Shown here piece after piece: positions 33,856-43,725 of a DNA stretch of 64,000 nt. The stretch spans positions 43,698 to 107,697 of the forward strand of contig NZ_JAQZBC010000010.1 of the NCBI RefSeq assembly GCF_029239295.1. The letters run 5' to 3'. Under the pieces are notes generated by a model. It was not told the origin of the DNA and searched no databases. It saw only the letters and a program-made list of their open reading frames with translations. The stretch is from Sphingomonas sp. (lineage in GTDB: Bacteria; Pseudomonadota; Alphaproteobacteria; Sphingomonadales; Sphingomonadaceae). Position numbers and translations under genes: made by a program. Numbering within the stretch: the first letter of the stretch is position 1; each line of letters opens with the position of its first letter.

Positions 33856-33987
33856 CGCCACCCGCAATTCGCAGGGCAAACGCAATCGTTACGCAGGTGA
33901 CACGTACATCACGAGACAAGCGCCACCTTTCGTTAACCATGCCGCGCAACTTCTCGCACACGGTCGCACGCTAGTTTTTGGCCCGTG

Positions 33988-34569
33988 ATGAAGCGCTCCC
34001 CCCTCGCTCTCGTCGCAGCGTTCGTTTGTGCCATCGCTTCACCCGCGCACGCGCGATCGCTGCTGGACTATGTTGGCCAATGCGTGCCCTTCGCGCGCCA
34101 GGCGTCAGGCATCGAGATCTATGGCGATGCCTGGACCTGGTGGGATCAGGCGGATGGCCGCTACAAACGTGGCGATCGCCCGCGCGTCGGTTCCGTGATC
34201 GCCTTTGCGCGCCAGTCGCGCCTTCCGCTGGGGCATGTCGCGGTGGTCAGCCGAGTGGTCGAGGACCGCGTCCTGATGCTCACGCACGCAAATTGGTCCC
34301 GCGTCGGCGGAACACGCGGCCACGCAGAGCAGGACGTGACCGTGTTCGACGTCAGCGAAGCGAACGACTGGAGCCGCGTAAAGGTGTGGTACCGCGATTC
34401 GAACGGGCTCGGCGGGACGATCTACACCGTCCACGGCTTCATCTACGCTCCCGGCCGCCCGCATGAGAACCTGACCGCGCGCAACCCGGACTATGTCGGC
34501 GCACTGATCGACGCTTATGTGCCCGGCGCGGGCGCTGGGGGCAGCAGCAGCGAGCGAGCCTCGCGCTGA
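33988..34569 (+). CDS. Secreted CHAP domain protein (putative cell-wall amidase/peptidase)
   Basis: A 193-residue exported protein: signal peptide cleaved after PAHA (near residue 22), then a CHAP domain with catalytic Cys32 in GQCVPFAR, His83 in LPLGHVAVVSRV, and the HANWS segment (His100, Asn102). CHAP enzymes cut peptidoglycan cross-bridges or stem peptides. GTG at 33985 is three bases upstream of the ATG, so either codon could be used. The stop abuts the trmB stop exactly (34569/34570) in a convergent pair. Confidence 0.87.
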   Translation: MKRSPLALVAAFVCAIASPAHARSLLDYVGQCVPFARQASGIEIYGDAWTWWDQADGRYKRGDRPRVGSVIAFARQSRLPLGHVAVVSRVVEDRVLMLTHANWSRVGGTRGHAEQDVTVFDVSEANDWSRVKVWYRDSNGLGGTIYTVHGFIYAPGRPHENLTARNPDYVGALIDAYVPGAGAGGSSSERASR

Positions 34570-35250
34570 TCAGTCGCGGCGGTAGCGGAAGTACCACACC
34601 TCATGACCCTGCCGGCGCGCCTTGCGCTCGTAGCGGGTCTCGGGCCAGTCGGCTGGCCGCTCAAGGAAATCCGCCGGCCGCTCCGCCAGCCAGGTGAAGT
34701 CGCGGCGCTGCGCCATGATCATCATCGACCAGCGGCAATAAGTGGGATCGTCCGTGCCCAGGCGGAATTCCGCCCCCGGCTTCAGCTTGGAGGCGATCAG
34801 GTCAAGCGGGCCGTGATTCATCATCCGCCGCTTGGCATGCCGCGCCTTCCGCCAAGGATCCGGGTGCAGCAAATATACGGTTTCGAGCGATTGATCGGGG
34901 AGCCGCTCCACCACGTCCAGCGCGTCACCCATGTGCAGCCGCACATTGTCCAGCGCGCCATCGCGGACATGGCCGAGCGCGCCGACCACCCCGTTCAGGA
35001 ACGGCTCGCAGCCGATGAAGCCGCTGTCCGGCGCTGCGGCCGCCTGCCCCGCCAGGTGCTCGCCGGCGCCAAAGCCGATCTCCAGCCGCAGCGGCCGATC
35101 GTCGCCGAACAGGCGCATCGCGTCGAGCGGCCCGGTTTCCGGCACGGCCACGCGCGGCAGCAGTTCCTCGACCAGCGCGGCCTGGCCCTTGCGCAGCTTG
35201 TGGCCTTGGGCACGCCCATAGAGCCGGCGGATCGTAGCGGGATCGTTCAT
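34570..35250 (-). CDS. trmB: tRNA (guanine-N7-)-methyltransferase
   Basis: SAM-dependent enzyme making m7G46 in the tRNA variable loop. The 226-residue product contains RLEIGFGAGEHLAGQA (motif I), GCEPFLNGV, VYLLHPDPWRKARHAKRRM (the signature PDPWxKxRHxKRR) and EFRLGTDDPTY. The ATG at 35250 gives the usual start (MNDPATIRRLYGRAQGHKL). It is divergent from the PAP2 gene with 65 bases between starts. Not linked to the metK/lnt group except by proximity, although MetK supplies its SAM. Confidence 0.95.
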   Translation of the reverse strand: MNDPATIRRLYGRAQGHKLRKGQAALVEELLPRVAVPETGPLDAMRLFGDDRPLRLEIGFGAGEHLAGQAAAAPDSGFIGCEPFLNGVVGALGHVRDGALDNVRLHMGDALDVVERLPDQSLETVYLLHPDPWRKARHAKRRMMNHGPLDLIASKLKPGAEFRLGTDDPTYCRWSMMIMAQRRDFTWLAERPADFLERPADWPETRYERKARRQGHEVWYFRYRRD

Positions 35251-35315
35251 CGGCCGGCGCGATAGCGCCCCCGGCAGCGGGAGCAAAGCGGCCCGCGCAT
35301 CGTTTTGCGCAGATC

Positions 35316-35960
35316 ATGGGAAAGAAGAAAAAGAAGGCGCGCGAACTCGCCAAGGCAGAACATGCCACGGTGGGGCATGTTGCGCGTGCGGCGGATACGG
35401 CGCCGGTCGCCTTCCTGGGCAAGGCCAGCGACGTTGCGGATCAGCCGCCGCTCGTCGTGCTGTCGCTCGCGACAATCGCTGTCGGGGTCGTGCTCCGGCG
35501 TCGCGACGTGACCCGCACCGGCGCGCGCATGTTGCTGGCCCATGCTCTCGCCACGGCGGGAAAGACAGTGCTGAAGCGAGCGATAGATCGCTCTCGCCCC
35601 CGCCGCTCGCTTAAGGATGGGCAGCATCACGCAGGCTCGGGAAGCGGCAGCGACGACACCGACCTCAATTCCTTCCCCTCCGGGCATACTGCCGGTGCGG
35701 TCAGCGTTGCGGAGGCGATCGCACAAACGGCGCCGGGTTACGCGGGCCCAGCACGCGGCGGCGCGGCGATCGTAGCCGCGATTCAGCTACCCCGCGGCGC
35801 GCATTATCCCAGTGATGTCGCGGTGGGCGCCGGGATCGGCTGGGTCGCCGATCGACTCGCCGGTATGGCGGTCGACGCTGCCGAGCGCGCGATCGATCGT
35901 CGCCTCAAGGGAAATGATGAGGATCGCGCGATCGAAGAGGCAGAGGCACACCCCAGCTAA
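35316..35960 (+). CDS. PAP2 family phosphatase
   Basis: A 214-residue membrane-associated acid phosphatase of the PAP2 superfamily acting on lipid phosphates such as undecaprenyl pyrophosphate or phosphatidate. All three motifs are visible: KRAIDRSRP (K-x6-R-P), FPSGHT and RGAHYPSDV. The N-terminus is highly basic (MGKKKKKARE) and cytoplasmic; hydrophobic segments lie around 47-60, 78-90 and 165-180. It is convergent with metK, with a hairpin between them. Confidence 0.87.
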   Translation: MGKKKKKARELAKAEHATVGHVARAADTAPVAFLGKASDVADQPPLVVLSLATIAVGVVLRRRDVTRTGARMLLAHALATAGKTVLKRAIDRSRPRRSLKDGQHHAGSGSGSDDTDLNSFPSGHTAGAVSVAEAIAQTAPGYAGPARGGAAIVAAIQLPRGAHYPSDVAVGAGIGWVADRLAGMAVDAAERAIDRRLKGNDEDRAIEEAEAHPS

Positions 35961-35985
35961 TCCGCCCTACAGGGCGCGGTAGAAC

Positions 35986-36009
35986 GGGGCCGCCCTCATT
36001 GACGGCCCC
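35986..36009. terminator. Hairpin between convergent PAP2 and metK genes
   Basis: GGGGCCG (35986-35992) pairs with CGGCCCC (36003-36009) around a 10-base loop, followed by TTGT. It sits in the 56-base gap between convergent genes and is a plausible bidirectional terminator. Confidence 0.5.
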
Positions 36010-36016
36010 TTGTCGA

Positions 36017-37225
36017 TCAGGCGAGCGCCGCCTTCAGATCGTCGACCAGGTCCAGCTTTTCCCATGGGAACTGACCGCCTTCCGCCTGGCGGCCGAAGTG
36101 GCCATAGGCCGCAGTCACCTGATAGATCGGCTTGTTCAGACCCAGATGCGTGCGGATACCGCGCGGCGTCAGGTCGCCCAGCTTGTCGATGCTGGCGATC
36201 GCCGCCTCGATCTTGTCGTCGGGAACGGTGCCGGTGCCATGCGTGTCGACATAGAGCGACAGCGGTTTGGCGATGCCGATCGCATAGGAGAGCTGGATCG
36301 TGCAGCGGCTAGCGATGCCGGCCGCAACGATGTTCTTCGCCAGATAACGGGTGATGTACGCCGCGGAGCGATCGACCTTGGTCGGATCCTTGCCGCTGAA
36401 CGCGCCGCCGCCATGCGGACTCGCGCCGCCATAGGTGTCGACGATGATCTTGCGGCCGGTGAGGCCAGCGTCGCCATCGGGGCCGCCAATCTCGAAGCTG
36501 CCGGTCGGGTTGATGTGATAAACGGTCGCGTCTGAAAGCAGCTCGGCCGGCAGCACGTCGGCCACCACCTTCTTCACATAAGCGTGAAGCTCGGCTTCCT
36601 GGTCGCCCTTGTCATAGCCGGCGGCATGCTGCGTCGACACCACGATGGCGGTGCAGGCGACGGGCTTGCCGTTCTCGAAGCGCAGCGTGACCTGGCTCTT
36701 GGCGTCCGGCTGCAGGAACGGCGCCGCGCCCGAATGGCGATCGTCGGCCATGCGCTGCAGGATGCGGTGGCTGTAATACAGCGTCGCCGGCATCAGGTCG
36801 GGCGTCTCGTCGCACGCGAAACCGAACATGATGCCCTGGTCGCCGGCGCCCTCGTCCTTGTTTCCGCTGGCATCGACGCCCTGTGCAATCTGCACCGACT
36901 GGCCGTGCAAATTATTCTCGAAGCGGAAGGTCTTCCAGTGGAAGCCATCCTGCTCATAGCCGATGCGCTTCACGGTCTCGCGCACCGTTGCCTCAATCTC
37001 CTCCTGGGCGCCCGGCGCCCACTCGCCGTTCTCGTACACGCCCTTGCAGCGGATCTCGCCGGCCAGCACGACCAACTGAGTGGTGGTCAGCGTCTCGCAG
37101 GCGATGCGCGCTTCGGGATCCTTGGACAGGAACAGATCGACGATCGCGTCGGAGATCTGGTCCGCGACCTTGTCCGGATGACCTTCGGAAACCGATTCGC
37201 TGGTGAACAGATACGATTGGCGCAT
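36017..37225 (-). CDS. metK: S-adenosylmethionine synthetase
   Basis: Cytoplasmic enzyme making SAM from methionine and ATP. The 402-residue protein has the N-terminal [21 protein letters not shown], the central hexa/nonapeptide [10 protein letters not shown] and [19 protein letters not shown]. The length is normal for alphaproteobacteria. A ribosome site AGGCGGAG precedes the ATG. A perfect 22-bp operator-like palindrome lies 34 bases upstream, between metK and lnt, so metK is probably regulated at its own promoter by a methionine/SAH-responsive repressor rather than co-transcribed with lnt. Confidence 0.97.
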   Translation of the reverse strand: MRQSYLFTSESVSEGHPDKVADQISDAIVDLFLSKDPEARIACETLTTTQLVVLAGEIRCKGVYENGEWAPGAQEEIEATVRETVKRIGYEQDGFHWKTFRFENNLHGQSVQIAQGVDASGNKDEGAGDQGIMFGFACDETPDLMPATLYYSHRILQRMADDRHSGAAPFLQPDAKSQVTLRFENGKPVACTAIVVSTQHAAGYDKGDQEAELHAYVKKVVADVLPAELLSDATVYHINPTGSFEIGGPDGDAGLTGRKIIVDTYGGASPHGGGAFSGKDPTKVDRSAAYITRYLAKNIVAAGIASRCTIQLSYAIGIAKPLSLYVDTHGTGTVPDDKIEAAIASIDKLGDLTPRGIRTHLGLNKPIYQVTAAYGHFGRQAEGGQFPWEKLDLVDDLKAALA

Positions 37226-37258
37226 GGTTACTCCGCCTGAGTTTGATGAGGAGATAAG

Positions 37259-37280
37259 GATATAAAGATAACTTTATATC
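37259..37280. promoter_or_regulatory. Operator palindrome upstream of metK
   Basis: GATATAAAG (37259-37267), ATAA, CTTTATATC (37272-37280) form an inverted repeat with perfect 9-base arms. The AT-rich element stands out in a GC-rich genome and sits 34-55 bases before the metK ATG. In proteobacteria, methionine and SAM recycling genes are controlled by ArsR-type repressors (SahR, SamR) with AT-rich palindromic operators. That this is such a site is inferred. Confidence 0.65.
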
Positions 37281-37283
37281 TCT

Positions 37284-38825
37284 CTATCGATGGCGCCGCC
37301 GGATGGCAATGGCCGCCCCGGCGAGCAGCAGCGCGACGATCCCGGCCAGCCAATTGCCAAGACGCGAGAACAGCGTCGGCGGCAGCGCCTCGGGGATCGG
37401 CACCTCGATCGCACCCGCCTTCTGATGCGGCACCGTGCCCACTAACCGCCCATCGGCAGCGATCACCGCGGAGATGCCGTTAGGGGTCGCGCGGATCACC
37501 GGCAGCCCCTCCTCGATCGCGCGCATCCGCGCCTGCGCCAGATGCTGCGGCGGGCCCCAGCTGCCGAACCACGCATCGTTGGAGGGATTGAAGATTACCC
37601 TCGGACGATGGACCGGATCGACCACCTGGCCCGAGAAGATGATCTCGTAACAGACCTGCATGCCGATCGACCCGAAACCGGGCACGTCCAGCGCCAGCGG
37701 CCCTGGTCCCTCGGCAAAGTCGAGCGACCCGGGCACCAGCCGCGCCAGACCAAGCGGCTTCAGCAGCCACGGCATCGGCAGATACTCGCCATAAGGCACC
37801 AGATGCGCCTTGTCGTACCGGCCACGAATGCGCGCACGCGGGTCGACCGCGAAAACCGAATTGGTTGCGCTGGTCGCGGTACCGGCGCGGTCGAACTGCA
37901 GCGCCGTTCCGCCGGTCAGCAGCATGTCGCGCGGCCCGAGCAGTCGCGCCATCCGCCACCGAAGCCAGAATGGATCGGCGTTATAGACGTAATCGGGATA
38001 GCCATCCTCGAAATAGTCGCGGACGACACCCTCTGGCCAGACGATCAGCCGCGGCGCGGGACCGGGCGTGCCGGACAGCTCCGTCAGCCGGGTGAGCATC
38101 ATCTCGCCGTCGCTCTCACCACGCTCGTCCTGCGGCACGTTGGGCTGAACGACGCGCACCAGCGGGGTGTCGCGCGCCACCGGCTCGTTCACGCCGCGAT
38201 AGCTGAAGACCTGAGCCACGATCAGCGCCGCGAGGCCCGCGACGGCGGCACCGATCGGCACCGGGCGGTGCGGCAGCAGCAACAGGCCGCCCGCCAGCAG
38301 CACCGTCAGCCCCGACAGTGCATAGGTACCGACCCAGGCCGAAAGCGCCGCGATCGGCTGCACCGGCACCCAGATCACGCCAATCGGATCCCAGGCATAG
38401 CCGGTGAACATCACGCTGCGCAGCCACTCCGACACGATCCATGCCGCAGCGAAGGCGAGCACGAAGGGCGCATCCACCCGGCGGCCGCGTATCTTCCAGG
38501 CCAGCCCAGCCGCGAGCGCCGGATACACCGCCAGATACAGCGCCAGCGCGACCGGTGCGGCATAGCCCAGCACCGGCCGCATCTGATCCTGGAACGTAAA
38601 AGCGTGCTGGAACCAGTTGTTATTGATGGTGAAATGGCCGACGCCAAACATCCAGCCACGCCACAGGGCGGCGCGCAGCGTCGGCGCGCGATGCACCAGC
38701 AGCATCCATATCGCGAGGGCAGCGATGGTCAGCGGCCACAGCTGCAACGGGGCAAAGCCGCAGGCCGCCGCCGCACCCAGCAACAGCGCGGCAAGGCGCG
38801 GATATTTGTCGAGAAGGGATATCAT
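37284..38825 (-). CDS. lnt: Apolipoprotein N-acyltransferase
   Basis: Inner-membrane enzyme adding the third acyl chain to lipoproteins. The 513-residue protein has about six N-terminal membrane helices followed by a periplasmic nitrilase domain. The Glu-Lys-Cys triad is visible in [23 protein letters not shown] and [13 protein letters not shown] final helix ([19 protein letters not shown]) anchors the C-terminus. The ATG at 38825 is preferred over the 15-codon longer frame because homologues begin here. It stops three bases before the metK palindrome. Confidence 0.94.
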   Translation of the reverse strand: MISLLDKYPRLAALLLGAAAACGFAPLQLWPLTIAALAIWMLLVHRAPTLRAALWRGWMFGVGHFTINNNWFQHAFTFQDQMRPVLGYAAPVALALYLAVYPALAAGLAWKIRGRRVDAPFVLAFAAAWIVSEWLRSVMFTGYAWDPIGVIWVPVQPIAALSAWVGTYALSGLTVLLAGGLLLLPHRPVPIGAAVAGLAALIVAQVFSYRGVNEPVARDTPLVRVVQPNVPQDERGESDGEMMLTRLTELSGTPGPAPRLIVWPEGVVRDYFEDGYPDYVYNADPFWLRWRMARLLGPRDMLLTGGTALQFDRAGTATSATNSVFAVDPRARIRGRYDKAHLVPYGEYLPMPWLLKPLGLARLVPGSLDFAEGPGPLALDVPGFGSIGMQVCYEIIFSGQVVDPVHRPRVIFNPSNDAWFGSWGPPQHLAQARMRAIEEGLPVIRATPNGISAVIAADGRLVGTVPHQKAGAIEVPIPEALPPTLFSRLGNWLAGIVALLLAGAAIAIRRRHR

Positions 38826-38951
38826 TATGCCTGCCGCTACCAAATCATCCGCCCGGCGTGGAGGGGCCATGAACAGCGGACCGGGTTATACCTGCTCTCA
38901 GCGACCGCCCCCCTCTTCCCGCGCTTGCCGCAGATGGTGTATCATGAGGCC

Positions 38952-39383
38952 ATGACACTACGCCCCTTCCACCTCGCCTTTCCGGTCCATGACCTTGCTG
39001 CCGCCCGCGCCTTTTACGGCGGGGTACTGGGTTGCCGCGAGGGCCGCTCAAGCGATCGCTGGATCGATTTCGATCTTGGCGGCCACCAACTCGTCGCCCA
39101 TCTCGATGAGAATGCCCGTCCCGCCGGGGCGAGCAATCCGGTCGACGGTCACGACGTTCCCGTGCCGCATTTCGGCATCGTACTGACGATGGATGATTGG
39201 GAGGCGCTGGCCGCACGGGTCGCGGCGGTGGGGGTGACGTTCGGCATCGCACCGCATATCCGGTTCAAGGGCCAGCCTGGCGAGCAGGCCACCATGTTCT
39301 TCCGCGATCCTTCCGGCAACGCGCTGGAGTTCAAGGCGTTTGCCGACGACGCCCAATTGTTTGCCACGGAGTTTGCTGAATGA
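38952..39383 (+). CDS. VOC family protein
   Basis: A 143-residue vicinal-oxygen-chelate protein: [24 protein letters not shown] gives the first metal His, HQLVAHL the second and [14 protein letters not shown] the third, with [14 protein letters not shown] ending in the Glu ligand. The pattern matches glyoxalase/dioxygenase-like members. The ATG at 38952 has GAGG five bases upstream. It overlaps the next gene by ATGA and is divergent from lnt. Substrate unknown. Confidence 0.85.
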   Translation: MTLRPFHLAFPVHDLAAARAFYGGVLGCREGRSSDRWIDFDLGGHQLVAHLDENARPAGASNPVDGHDVPVPHFGIVLTMDDWEALAARVAAVGVTFGIAPHIRFKGQPGEQATMFFRDPSGNALEFKAFADDAQLFATEFAE

Positions 39384-39682
39384 CCGCCCCGATCGAAGTC
39401 GACATCCCGCACAAGCTGGGCACCGAAGCCGCCAAGCAGCGCATCGGCAGCAGCTTTGGCAAGCTGGCTGATTTCATTCCCGGCGGCGCGATCACCGAAC
39501 ATCGCTGGGACGGGGATGCCCTGACCTTCACCGTGGAAGGGCTGGGACAACGCGTCGCCGCGCGGCTCGATGTCGCCGACAGCAACGTCCATGCAACGTT
39601 CGAGCTGCCCGCTTTCCTCGCGATGTTCTCCGACAAGATCCGCGACAAGCTGCAGCGGGAGGCGCCCAAGCTGCTCGAATAG
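39380..39682 (+). CDS. Polyhydroxyalkanoic acid system family protein
   Basis: A 100-residue protein matching the PHA-granule region family: [49 protein letters not shown] and [25 protein letters not shown]. Members occur in organisms with or without PHA synthesis and are of unclear function. It is translationally coupled to the VOC gene and ended by a clear terminator hairpin. No PHA synthase is in the window, so a granule role is uncertain. Confidence 0.82.
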   Translation: MTAPIEVDIPHKLGTEAAKQRIGSSFGKLADFIPGGAITEHRWDGDALTFTVEGLGQRVAARLDVADSNVHATFELPAFLAMFSDKIRDKLQREAPKLLE

Positions 39683-39705
39683 TCGATGCCGCAACTACTA
39701 ACGAA

Positions 39706-39745
39706 AACGGCCGCACTCCTGTTCGAGGAGGCGGCCGTTCTTGTT
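39706..39745. terminator. Strong bidirectional terminator
   Basis: AACGGCCGC (39706-39714) pairs with GCGGCCGTT (39731-39739), and an inner CTCC/GGAG extends the stem. It is followed by CTTGTTT on the plus strand and preceded by GAAAA, giving T-rich tails both ways. It lies between the convergent PHA-system and phosphate-transporter genes. Confidence 0.75.
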
Positions 39746-39791
39746 TCTACGTCAGCTCAAAAGCCAACGCTAATCCGCTGCTTTCATTCGG

Positions 39792-40805
39792 CTAGAACAA
39801 CAGCGTGAGCGCGTAGAAAGCGCTGCCGACCAAGGCCGAACAGGGGATGGTGATGATCCAGGCCACCACCACGTTGCTCGCCGTGCCCCAGCGCACCGCG
39901 GAGGTACGCCGCGCGACACCGGAACCGATGATCGCCCCGGTGATCGTATGGGTGGTCGACACCGGAATGCCCATCGCAGAGGCGGTGAACAGCACGATCG
40001 ATCCGCCGGTGGAGGCGGCGAAACCCTGGTGTTGCGACAATTTGGTAATGCGCGAGCCCATCGTCTCGATGATCTTCCACCCGCCAGACAACGTCCCAAG
40101 GCCGATCGCAACATAGCAGCTGATCGCCACCCAATGCGGCACTTCGAACTCGCCCGTCAGGCGGCCGGTCGAATACAGCAGGACGGTGATGATCCCCATC
40201 GTCTTCTGCGCATCGTTGAGGCCGTGGCTCAGCGAATAGGCCGCAGAGGATACCAGGTGCAGCGCACGGAAGCTGCGCTCCGCCTGGCGTGCGGTATAGC
40301 GGCGCAGCGCCCAACTGCTCGCCAGCATCACCAGCAGCGCCAGGATCATGCCCAGCGTCGGCGACACGACGATGGCGACCATCGTCTTGGTCAGGCCGCC
40401 GACGTGAATGCTGTGGATGCCGGCATGCGTCACACCCGCGCCCACCAGGCCGCCAATCAGCGCATGGCTGGACGAGGACGGGATGCCCTTCTGCCAGGTG
40501 ACGACGTTCCAGAACATCGCCCCGCCCAGCGCACCGAAGATGACCGCCGGGGTCACAACTTCCTGGTCGATCAGCCCCTTACCGATCGTTTCTGCGACGG
40601 CATGAAGGCTCGGGAAGGCAAGCGTGACAAAATAGGCGGCGAAATTGAAGAAGGCCGCGAACGCCACCGCCTGAACCGGCGACAGCAACCGCGTCGCTAC
40701 GACGGTGGCGATAGAATTGGCTGCATCGTGCAACCCGTTGAGGAAATCGAACGCGAGCGCGACGACGATGAGGCCGACGAGCAACGGGAACGCGAGTTCA
40801 TGCAT
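39792..40805 (-). CDS. pit: Inorganic phosphate transporter (Pit family)
   Basis: A 337-residue inner-membrane permease importing phosphate, usually as a metal-phosphate complex, by proton symport. The repeated signatures DFLNGLHDAANSIATVVATR near residue 20 and SHGLNDAQKTMGIITVLL near 210 mark the two inverted halves; about eight to ten hydrophobic helices are visible. It follows the DUF47 gene by 14 bases, the usual pairing of a Pit transporter with a PhoU-like partner. Confidence 0.93.
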   Translation of the reverse strand: MHELAFPLLVGLIVVALAFDFLNGLHDAANSIATVVATRLLSPVQAVAFAAFFNFAAYFVTLAFPSLHAVAETIGKGLIDQEVVTPAVIFGALGGAMFWNVVTWQKGIPSSSSHALIGGLVGAGVTHAGIHSIHVGGLTKTMVAIVVSPTLGMILALLVMLASSWALRRYTARQAERSFRALHLVSSAAYSLSHGLNDAQKTMGIITVLLYSTGRLTGEFEVPHWVAISCYVAIGLGTLSGGWKIIETMGSRITKLSQHQGFAASTGGSIVLFTASAMGIPVSTTHTITGAIIGSGVARRTSAVRWGTASNVVVAWIITIPCSALVGSAFYALTLLF

Positions 40806-40819
40806 GGGTCTGCGATCGC

Positions 40820-41470
40820 TCAGGCGTGATCGATGACGATGCCGTCGATCTCGTTCGCGACGTCCTCGAACGCGTCGGAGATCTTCTCGAGATGCTTGTA
40901 GATTTCGCGGTCGACAACGAACCGCATCGGATCGCCGCCCTCATGATGGTGCTTTTCGAACAAGCGACGAAGACCCTGTTCGTGGAGGCCGTCGACCTCG
41001 CCTTCCAGACGCACCAGACGCTCGGTCAGCGTGTGCAGCCGCGGGCCGTTGCGGGCCACGTCGCGCAGCAGCTCCATTGCCTCAACCGACACGCGCGATG
41101 CCTCCAACATCAGTTTGGACATGGCGTGCATGTCGGGCGCGAAGCTGCGTACGCCGTACAGGCTGACCGCGGTCAGCGCCGCATCCATCGCGTCGATCGC
41201 ATCGTCCATCCGGTTGATCAGGTCGCTGATCGCGCTGCGGTCGAACGGCGTCAGAAAGGTGACGCGGACGGTCTGCAGCACCGTGCGGGTGATGTCGTCC
41301 GCCTGATGCTCGTAATCCTTCACCTCGGCGATCAGCGCCTCGATGTCTGGCTCACCGGCGAAGATCCGGGTGGTGGCCTCGGCGGCCTTCAGCGTCACCG
41401 CCGCATGCGCGTCAAACAGTTCGAAGAAATTACCGCGCTTTGGAAGAAGGCGATGAAACCAGGCGAACAT
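40820..41470 (-). CDS. DUF47 (PhoU-like) Pit accessory protein
   Basis: A 216-residue cytoplasmic helical-bundle protein of the DUF47/TIGR00153 family. Visible blocks are FHRLLPKRGNFFELFDAHA, YEHQADDITRTVLQ, TPFDRSAISDLINRMDDAIDAMD and KHLEKISDAFEDVANEIDGI, whose acidic repeats bind metals as in PhoU. The ATG at 41470 is chosen because residues further upstream are low-complexity antisense-like sequence. It is co-transcribed with the Pit gene and likely modulates its activity. Confidence 0.9.
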   Translation of the reverse strand: MFAWFHRLLPKRGNFFELFDAHAAVTLKAAEATTRIFAGEPDIEALIAEVKDYEHQADDITRTVLQTVRVTFLTPFDRSAISDLINRMDDAIDAMDAALTAVSLYGVRSFAPDMHAMSKLMLEASRVSVEAMELLRDVARNGPRLHTLTERLVRLEGEVDGLHEQGLRRLFEKHHHEGGDPMRFVVDREIYKHLEKISDAFEDVANEIDGIVIDHA

Positions 41471-41528
41471 CAAGACAATCCTTGAAGAAAAATAAGGGGA
41501 AGAAGGAAAAAGAAGGGACGAAAAAAAA

Positions 41529-42689
41529 TCAGCGCCCGAAGCCGGCGGGCGCTGGTGAGACGACGGCAGTGCTGCCGTTGCGGATTTCCTGAACTTCAAG
41601 CGCGCGCTCGGCGATGCCGTCACGGCCGAACCGGAAGGCGCCGTCGATCCCCGAGAAGCCTTCGCCCGACCGCAGCCGTGCTTCGGGGAATGGCGCGCCG
41701 ACCTTCCAGTCACGGGCAATCCGCGCCGTCAGCAGCACCGCGTCATAGCCAAGGCTGGACAGGCGGTATGGCGCCGCACCGAAGCGGGAACGATATTTGG
41801 TCGCATATTGCCGGTACAAGGTGTTGGAAACACTCGCATACCACGCGCCATTAAGCGCCGGGCGAGCGGCCACCCCATTGTCTGTGTTCCACAATTCGGT
41901 GCCCATCACCCGGGTGTTCGGGCTGGTCTTGCGAAGCAGCGGCACCGCGGTGGCAGCGGTTGCTGCCGAATCGGCGATCAGCACGCCGTCGAACGGCGCG
42001 TCCTTGGCCATCCGGGTTACCGCAGCGCCAATCCCGCCCGGCGTTCGGTCGTAGGTCTGCAGCGCGACGACGCGGCCGCCAGCAGCCTCCACCGCGCGCA
42101 GGAAAACCGTCGAGGCGCGCGTGCCGTACAGGGCGTTGGGCACCAGCCCGCCGAAATTGGTCACGCCCTTGCTGCGCGCATAATCGACCACGCGCTCGAT
42201 CGATTGCGAGGGGGTGTAGCCCATCAGGTACACACCATCGCCCGCGACACTGGAATCGTTGGAGAAGGACAGAACGGGCAGCCCCGCCCGCCGGGCGATC
42301 GGCGCCACGGCGCGAACGTCCTCCGACAGAAGCGGCCCCAGGATAAGCTGCGCCCCATCGGCCACTGCCCGCTGGGCCGCGGCGGCCGCGCCCTGCGCGG
42401 TATCGTAATTGGTGATGCGGATCTGTTCGTTGCGCGTGTCGAGCAGTGCGAGCTGAGTCGCGTTGGCCAGGCTCTTGCCCACGCCAGCGTTTGGGCCCGA
42501 CAGCGGCACCAGCAACGCCACCCGGTTACGCGCGGTGTCGCGCGGAATACCGGCCTCTACGCCCACATCGGGACGCGCGGTGGGCGGCGGCGCCTTGGTA
42601 GGCGGCGGCGCAGAGGGCCCGCGCGGCACCACGGTGGAGCAGGCAGAGACAAGCAGCGCGGTCAGCGCAACGGCCACCCGGCCGCTCAT
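41529..42689 (-). CDS. Penicillin-binding protein activator (LpoA-like lipoprotein)
   Basis: About 386 residues, with lipobox LLVSAC near residue 16, a Pro-rich linker (PSAPPPTKAPPPTARP) and a periplasmic-binding-protein-like domain (RVALLVPLSGPNAGVGKSLANATQLALLD ... SSLGYDAVLLTARIA). In E. coli LpoA activates PBP1A from the outer membrane; this shorter form lacks the N-terminal TPR part. The ATG at 42689 is taken to place the lipobox correctly; 42770 would add residues before the signal. Adjacent and divergent to rsmI, the conserved lpoA/rsmI/yraN neighbourhood. Confidence 0.85.
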   Translation of the reverse strand: MSGRVAVALTALLVSACSTVVPRGPSAPPPTKAPPPTARPDVGVEAGIPRDTARNRVALLVPLSGPNAGVGKSLANATQLALLDTRNEQIRITNYDTAQGAAAAAQRAVADGAQLILGPLLSEDVRAVAPIARRAGLPVLSFSNDSSVAGDGVYLMGYTPSQSIERVVDYARSKGVTNFGGLVPNALYGTRASTVFLRAVEAAGGRVVALQTYDRTPGGIGAAVTRMAKDAPFDGVLIADSAATAATAVPLLRKTSPNTRVMGTELWNTDNGVAARPALNGAWYASVSNTLYRQYATKYRSRFGAAPYRLSSLGYDAVLLTARIARDWKVGAPFPEARLRSGEGFSGIDGAFRFGRDGIAERALEVQEIRNGSTAVVSPAPAGFGR

Positions 42690-42768
42690 GCGACGCGCCA
42701 CGGGCGCATCGAAATGAATTCCACGAACGATCACCTTCGCCCGTTGCGATACGGTTGCGGCCTCTGCC

Positions 42769-43638
42769 ATGACACTCCTCGTGGAAAACCTAAGTCCTGG
42801 CCTGTACATCGTCGCAACCCCGATCGGCAATCTCGGGGACCTGTCTCCTCGGGCCGCCGATATTCTGTCGCGCGCGGCCGTAATCGCTGCAGAAGACACT
42901 CGTGTTACAGCTGTGTTACTACGGCACATCGGAACGAAGCGCCCGATGGTCCCCTATCACGATCACAATGCCGATCAGATGCGGCCGCAATTAATCGCGC
43001 GTATGGCGACCGAGGCGGTGGCGCTGGTGTCGGACGCGGGCACGCCGCTGATCTCCGACCCGGGGTACAAGCTTGTGCGCGATGCCCGAGCGGCGGGTCA
43101 CACCGTGGTGACGATCCCCGGCCCCTGCGCGGCCGTTGCCGCCCTGACGCTCGCCGGATTGCCGACCGATCGCTTCCTGTTCGCGGGCTTCCTCCCGGCC
43201 AAGGCAAAGGCGCGCAGCGAGGCAATTGCGGAGCTGGGCGCGATCCGCGCGACGCTGGTGCTGTACGAGAGCGGCCCGCGCCTTGGGGCGACACTCGCTG
43301 CTCTCGCGGAGGGGCTGGGCGATCGCGACGCCGCGGTCACGCGCGAGATCACGAAGCGCTTCGAGGAAGCGGTCACCGGCACCCTCCCCGTCCTCGCCGC
43401 GCGCTATGCCGATGCGCCGCCCAAGGGGGAGATCGTCATCGTCGTCGGCCCACCCGGTGCGCCGCCACCGACGAGCGCTGAGGATGCCGATGCGGCGCTG
43501 ATCGAAGCGCTGACGCGGCTTCCGATTGCCAAGGCGGCCGGCGAGGTGGCGAAGAAGTTCAAGCTGGATCGCAAGGAACTCTATGCCCGCGCACTGACGA
43601 TGAAGGGGGAGGCAGAAGGCGATTCGCAGAGCGGCTGA
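42769..43638 (+). CDS. rsmI: 16S rRNA (cytidine(1402)-2'-O)-methyltransferase
   Basis: SAM-dependent 2'-O-methylase acting on C1402 in the ribosomal P site. The 289-residue protein shows GLYIVATPIGNLGDLSPRA near residue 11, AAEDTRVTAVLLRH, YHDHNAD, LVSDAGTPLISDPGY and the tetrapyrrole-methylase fold block IPGPCAAVAALTLAGLPTDRFLFAGFLP. It is divergent from the LpoA-like gene with overlapping leader sequence. The downstream yraN is separated from it by the VIT gene. Confidence 0.94.
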   Translation: MTLLVENLSPGLYIVATPIGNLGDLSPRAADILSRAAVIAAEDTRVTAVLLRHIGTKRPMVPYHDHNADQMRPQLIARMATEAVALVSDAGTPLISDPGYKLVRDARAAGHTVVTIPGPCAAVAALTLAGLPTDRFLFAGFLPAKAKARSEAIAELGAIRATLVLYESGPRLGATLAALAEGLGDRDAAVTREITKRFEEAVTGTLPVLAARYADAPPKGEIVIVVGPPGAPPPTSAEDADAALIEALTRLPIAKAAGEVAKKFKLDRKELYARALTMKGEAEGDSQSG

Positions 43639-43725
43639 TTACGCGCTTCCCACCCTCGCCCTGCACGTCGCCACACGCTAGCATCGCCGGCAAAGCCCCG
43701 GTGCGGGCGCAACAGGCGAGGCAAG

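Noticed and set aside
37226..37283. SAM riboswitch before metK
   Set aside because: The leader is only 58 bases and is occupied by an AT-rich palindrome better explained as a repressor operator; no SAM aptamer stems were found.
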